A DNA stretch of 5,899 nucleotides, taken from contig CAKZPJ010000040.1 of NCBI GenBank assembly GCA_937138955.1, positions 1-5,899 on the forward strand, given 5' to 3'. This DNA comes from an uncultured Flammeovirgaceae bacterium. Its GTDB lineage: Bacteria > Bacteroidota > Bacteroidia > Cytophagales > Cyclobacteriaceae. The translations under genes were made by a program, and so were the position numbers. Position 1 is the first letter of the stretch. Every line of letters starts with the position of its first letter. The notes beneath the pieces are model-generated. The model saw only the letters and a program-made list of their open reading frames with translations. It was not told the origin of the DNA and made no database searches. Shown here piece by piece: positions 5,390 through 5,899 of the stretch.

Positions 5390-5899
5390 ATGAGCAAGGT
5401 TTTAATTATTGGTGCCGGTGGAGTAGGTAATGTAGTAGCCCATAAATGCGCGGAGGTATCATCAGTATTTACCGAAATATTACTTGCCAGCCGCACCAAG
5501 TCCAAATGTGATCAAATTGCTAAAAAGGTTCGTAAGAAATTTCCTCAGACCAATATCACTACCGAACAAGTAGATGCCGACCGGGTAATGGATTTGATTG
5601 CTTTAATGAAAGACTTTGAACCCGATGTGCTAATCAATGTAGCCTTGCCGTATCAGGACCTGACCATTATGGATGCCTGTCTCACTATGAAGGTACACTA
5701 CCTAGATACGGCCAACTACGAACCGCGCGATGTAGCCAAGTTTGAGTACAAATGGCAGTGGGAGTATCGAGAGCGATACGAACAAGCCGGCATTATGGCT
5801 TTGCTTGGCTGTGGATTTGACCCGGGAGTAACCGGAGTATTTACTGCTCACGCGCAGAAGCACCATTTTGATGAAATTCACTATTTAGATATTGTGGAT
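5390..5899 (+). CDS. Carboxynorspermidine dehydrogenase (saccharopine dehydrogenase family), 5' part
   Basis: The window holds the first 170 residues of a protein whose family is usually about 400 long; the frame is open to the edge. The N-terminus MSKVLIIGAGGVGNVVAHKC carries the Rossmann motif GAGGVG (8-13) for NAD(P)H. Later motifs are LLASRTKSK (31-39), the loop around INVALPYQDL (83-92), LDTANYEP (105-112), and LLGCGFDPGVTGVF (138-151). These fit the carboxynorspermidine dehydrogenase branch, which reduces the Schiff base of aspartate semialdehyde with a diamine to give carboxynorspermidine or carboxyspermidine in an alternative polyamine pathway. A true lysine-pathway saccharopine dehydrogenase is less likely but cannot be excluded from the N-terminal part alone. 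The ATG at 5390 follows A/T-rich DNA without a Shine-Dalgarno sequence. It is divergent from marR across 195 bases. Confidence 0.9.
   Translation, partial: MSKVLIIGAGGVGNVVAHKCAEVSSVFTEILLASRTKSKCDQIAKKVRKKFPQTNITTEQVDADRVMDLIALMKDFEPDVLINVALPYQDLTIMDACLTMKVHYLDTANYEPRDVAKFEYKWQWEYRERYEQAGIMALLGCGFDPGVTGVFTAHAQKHHFDEIHYLDIVD

Overview
The window looks like an ordinary chromosomal segment of a Bacteroidota bacterium, most likely of the Cytophagales type. That placement is inferred from three things: none of the readable start codons has a Shine-Dalgarno sequence and several have A/T-rich DNA just before them; one promoter candidate fits the Bacteroidota -33/-7 pattern (TTG, then TAnnTTTG); and the protein variants (ProA, the MarR-family regulator, carboxynorspermidine dehydrogenase) read like those of this phylum. 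No phage, insertion sequence, CRISPR array, tRNA or rRNA was seen.

Layout. Bases 2-118 hold the last 38 codons of a rightward gene, possibly a LarA-like (lactate racemase family) protein. A leftward gene (269-2482) encodes a 12-TM SLC12-type cation-chloride cotransporter homologue with the cytosolic C-terminal domain. An AT-rich spacer of about 630 bases follows (2483-3116). It contains a strong rightward intrinsic terminator (2802-2829) with no protein gene in front of it, so a small RNA is possible. Then come a 77-residue DUF202 membrane protein (3117-3350) and proA (3484-4743), both rightward. A leftward MarR-family regulator (4745-5194) meets proA tail to tail with one base between the stop codons. 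A 195-base divergent region (5195-5389) holds two perfect inverted repeats, a long imperfect inverted repeat and a promoter candidate. The window ends inside a rightward carboxynorspermidine/saccharopine dehydrogenase family gene (5390 to beyond the edge).

How the genes fit together. ProA makes glutamate-5-semialdehyde for proline. The last gene would use an aldehyde-derived Schiff base to make carboxy(nor)spermidine for polyamines. The cotransporter would move ions across the inner membrane. Proline, polyamines and ion transport can all relate to osmotic or ionic balance, but the genes do not form one operon, so a shared role is only a suggestion. The most informative regulatory DNA is the marR/dehydrogenase divergent region, where palindromes beside the marR start suggest autoregulation and possibly control of the polyamine gene. 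I found no clear sign of a wholly new system. The best leads are the orphan terminator, the palindromes upstream of marR, and the conserved ion-site residues in the bacterial cotransporter.
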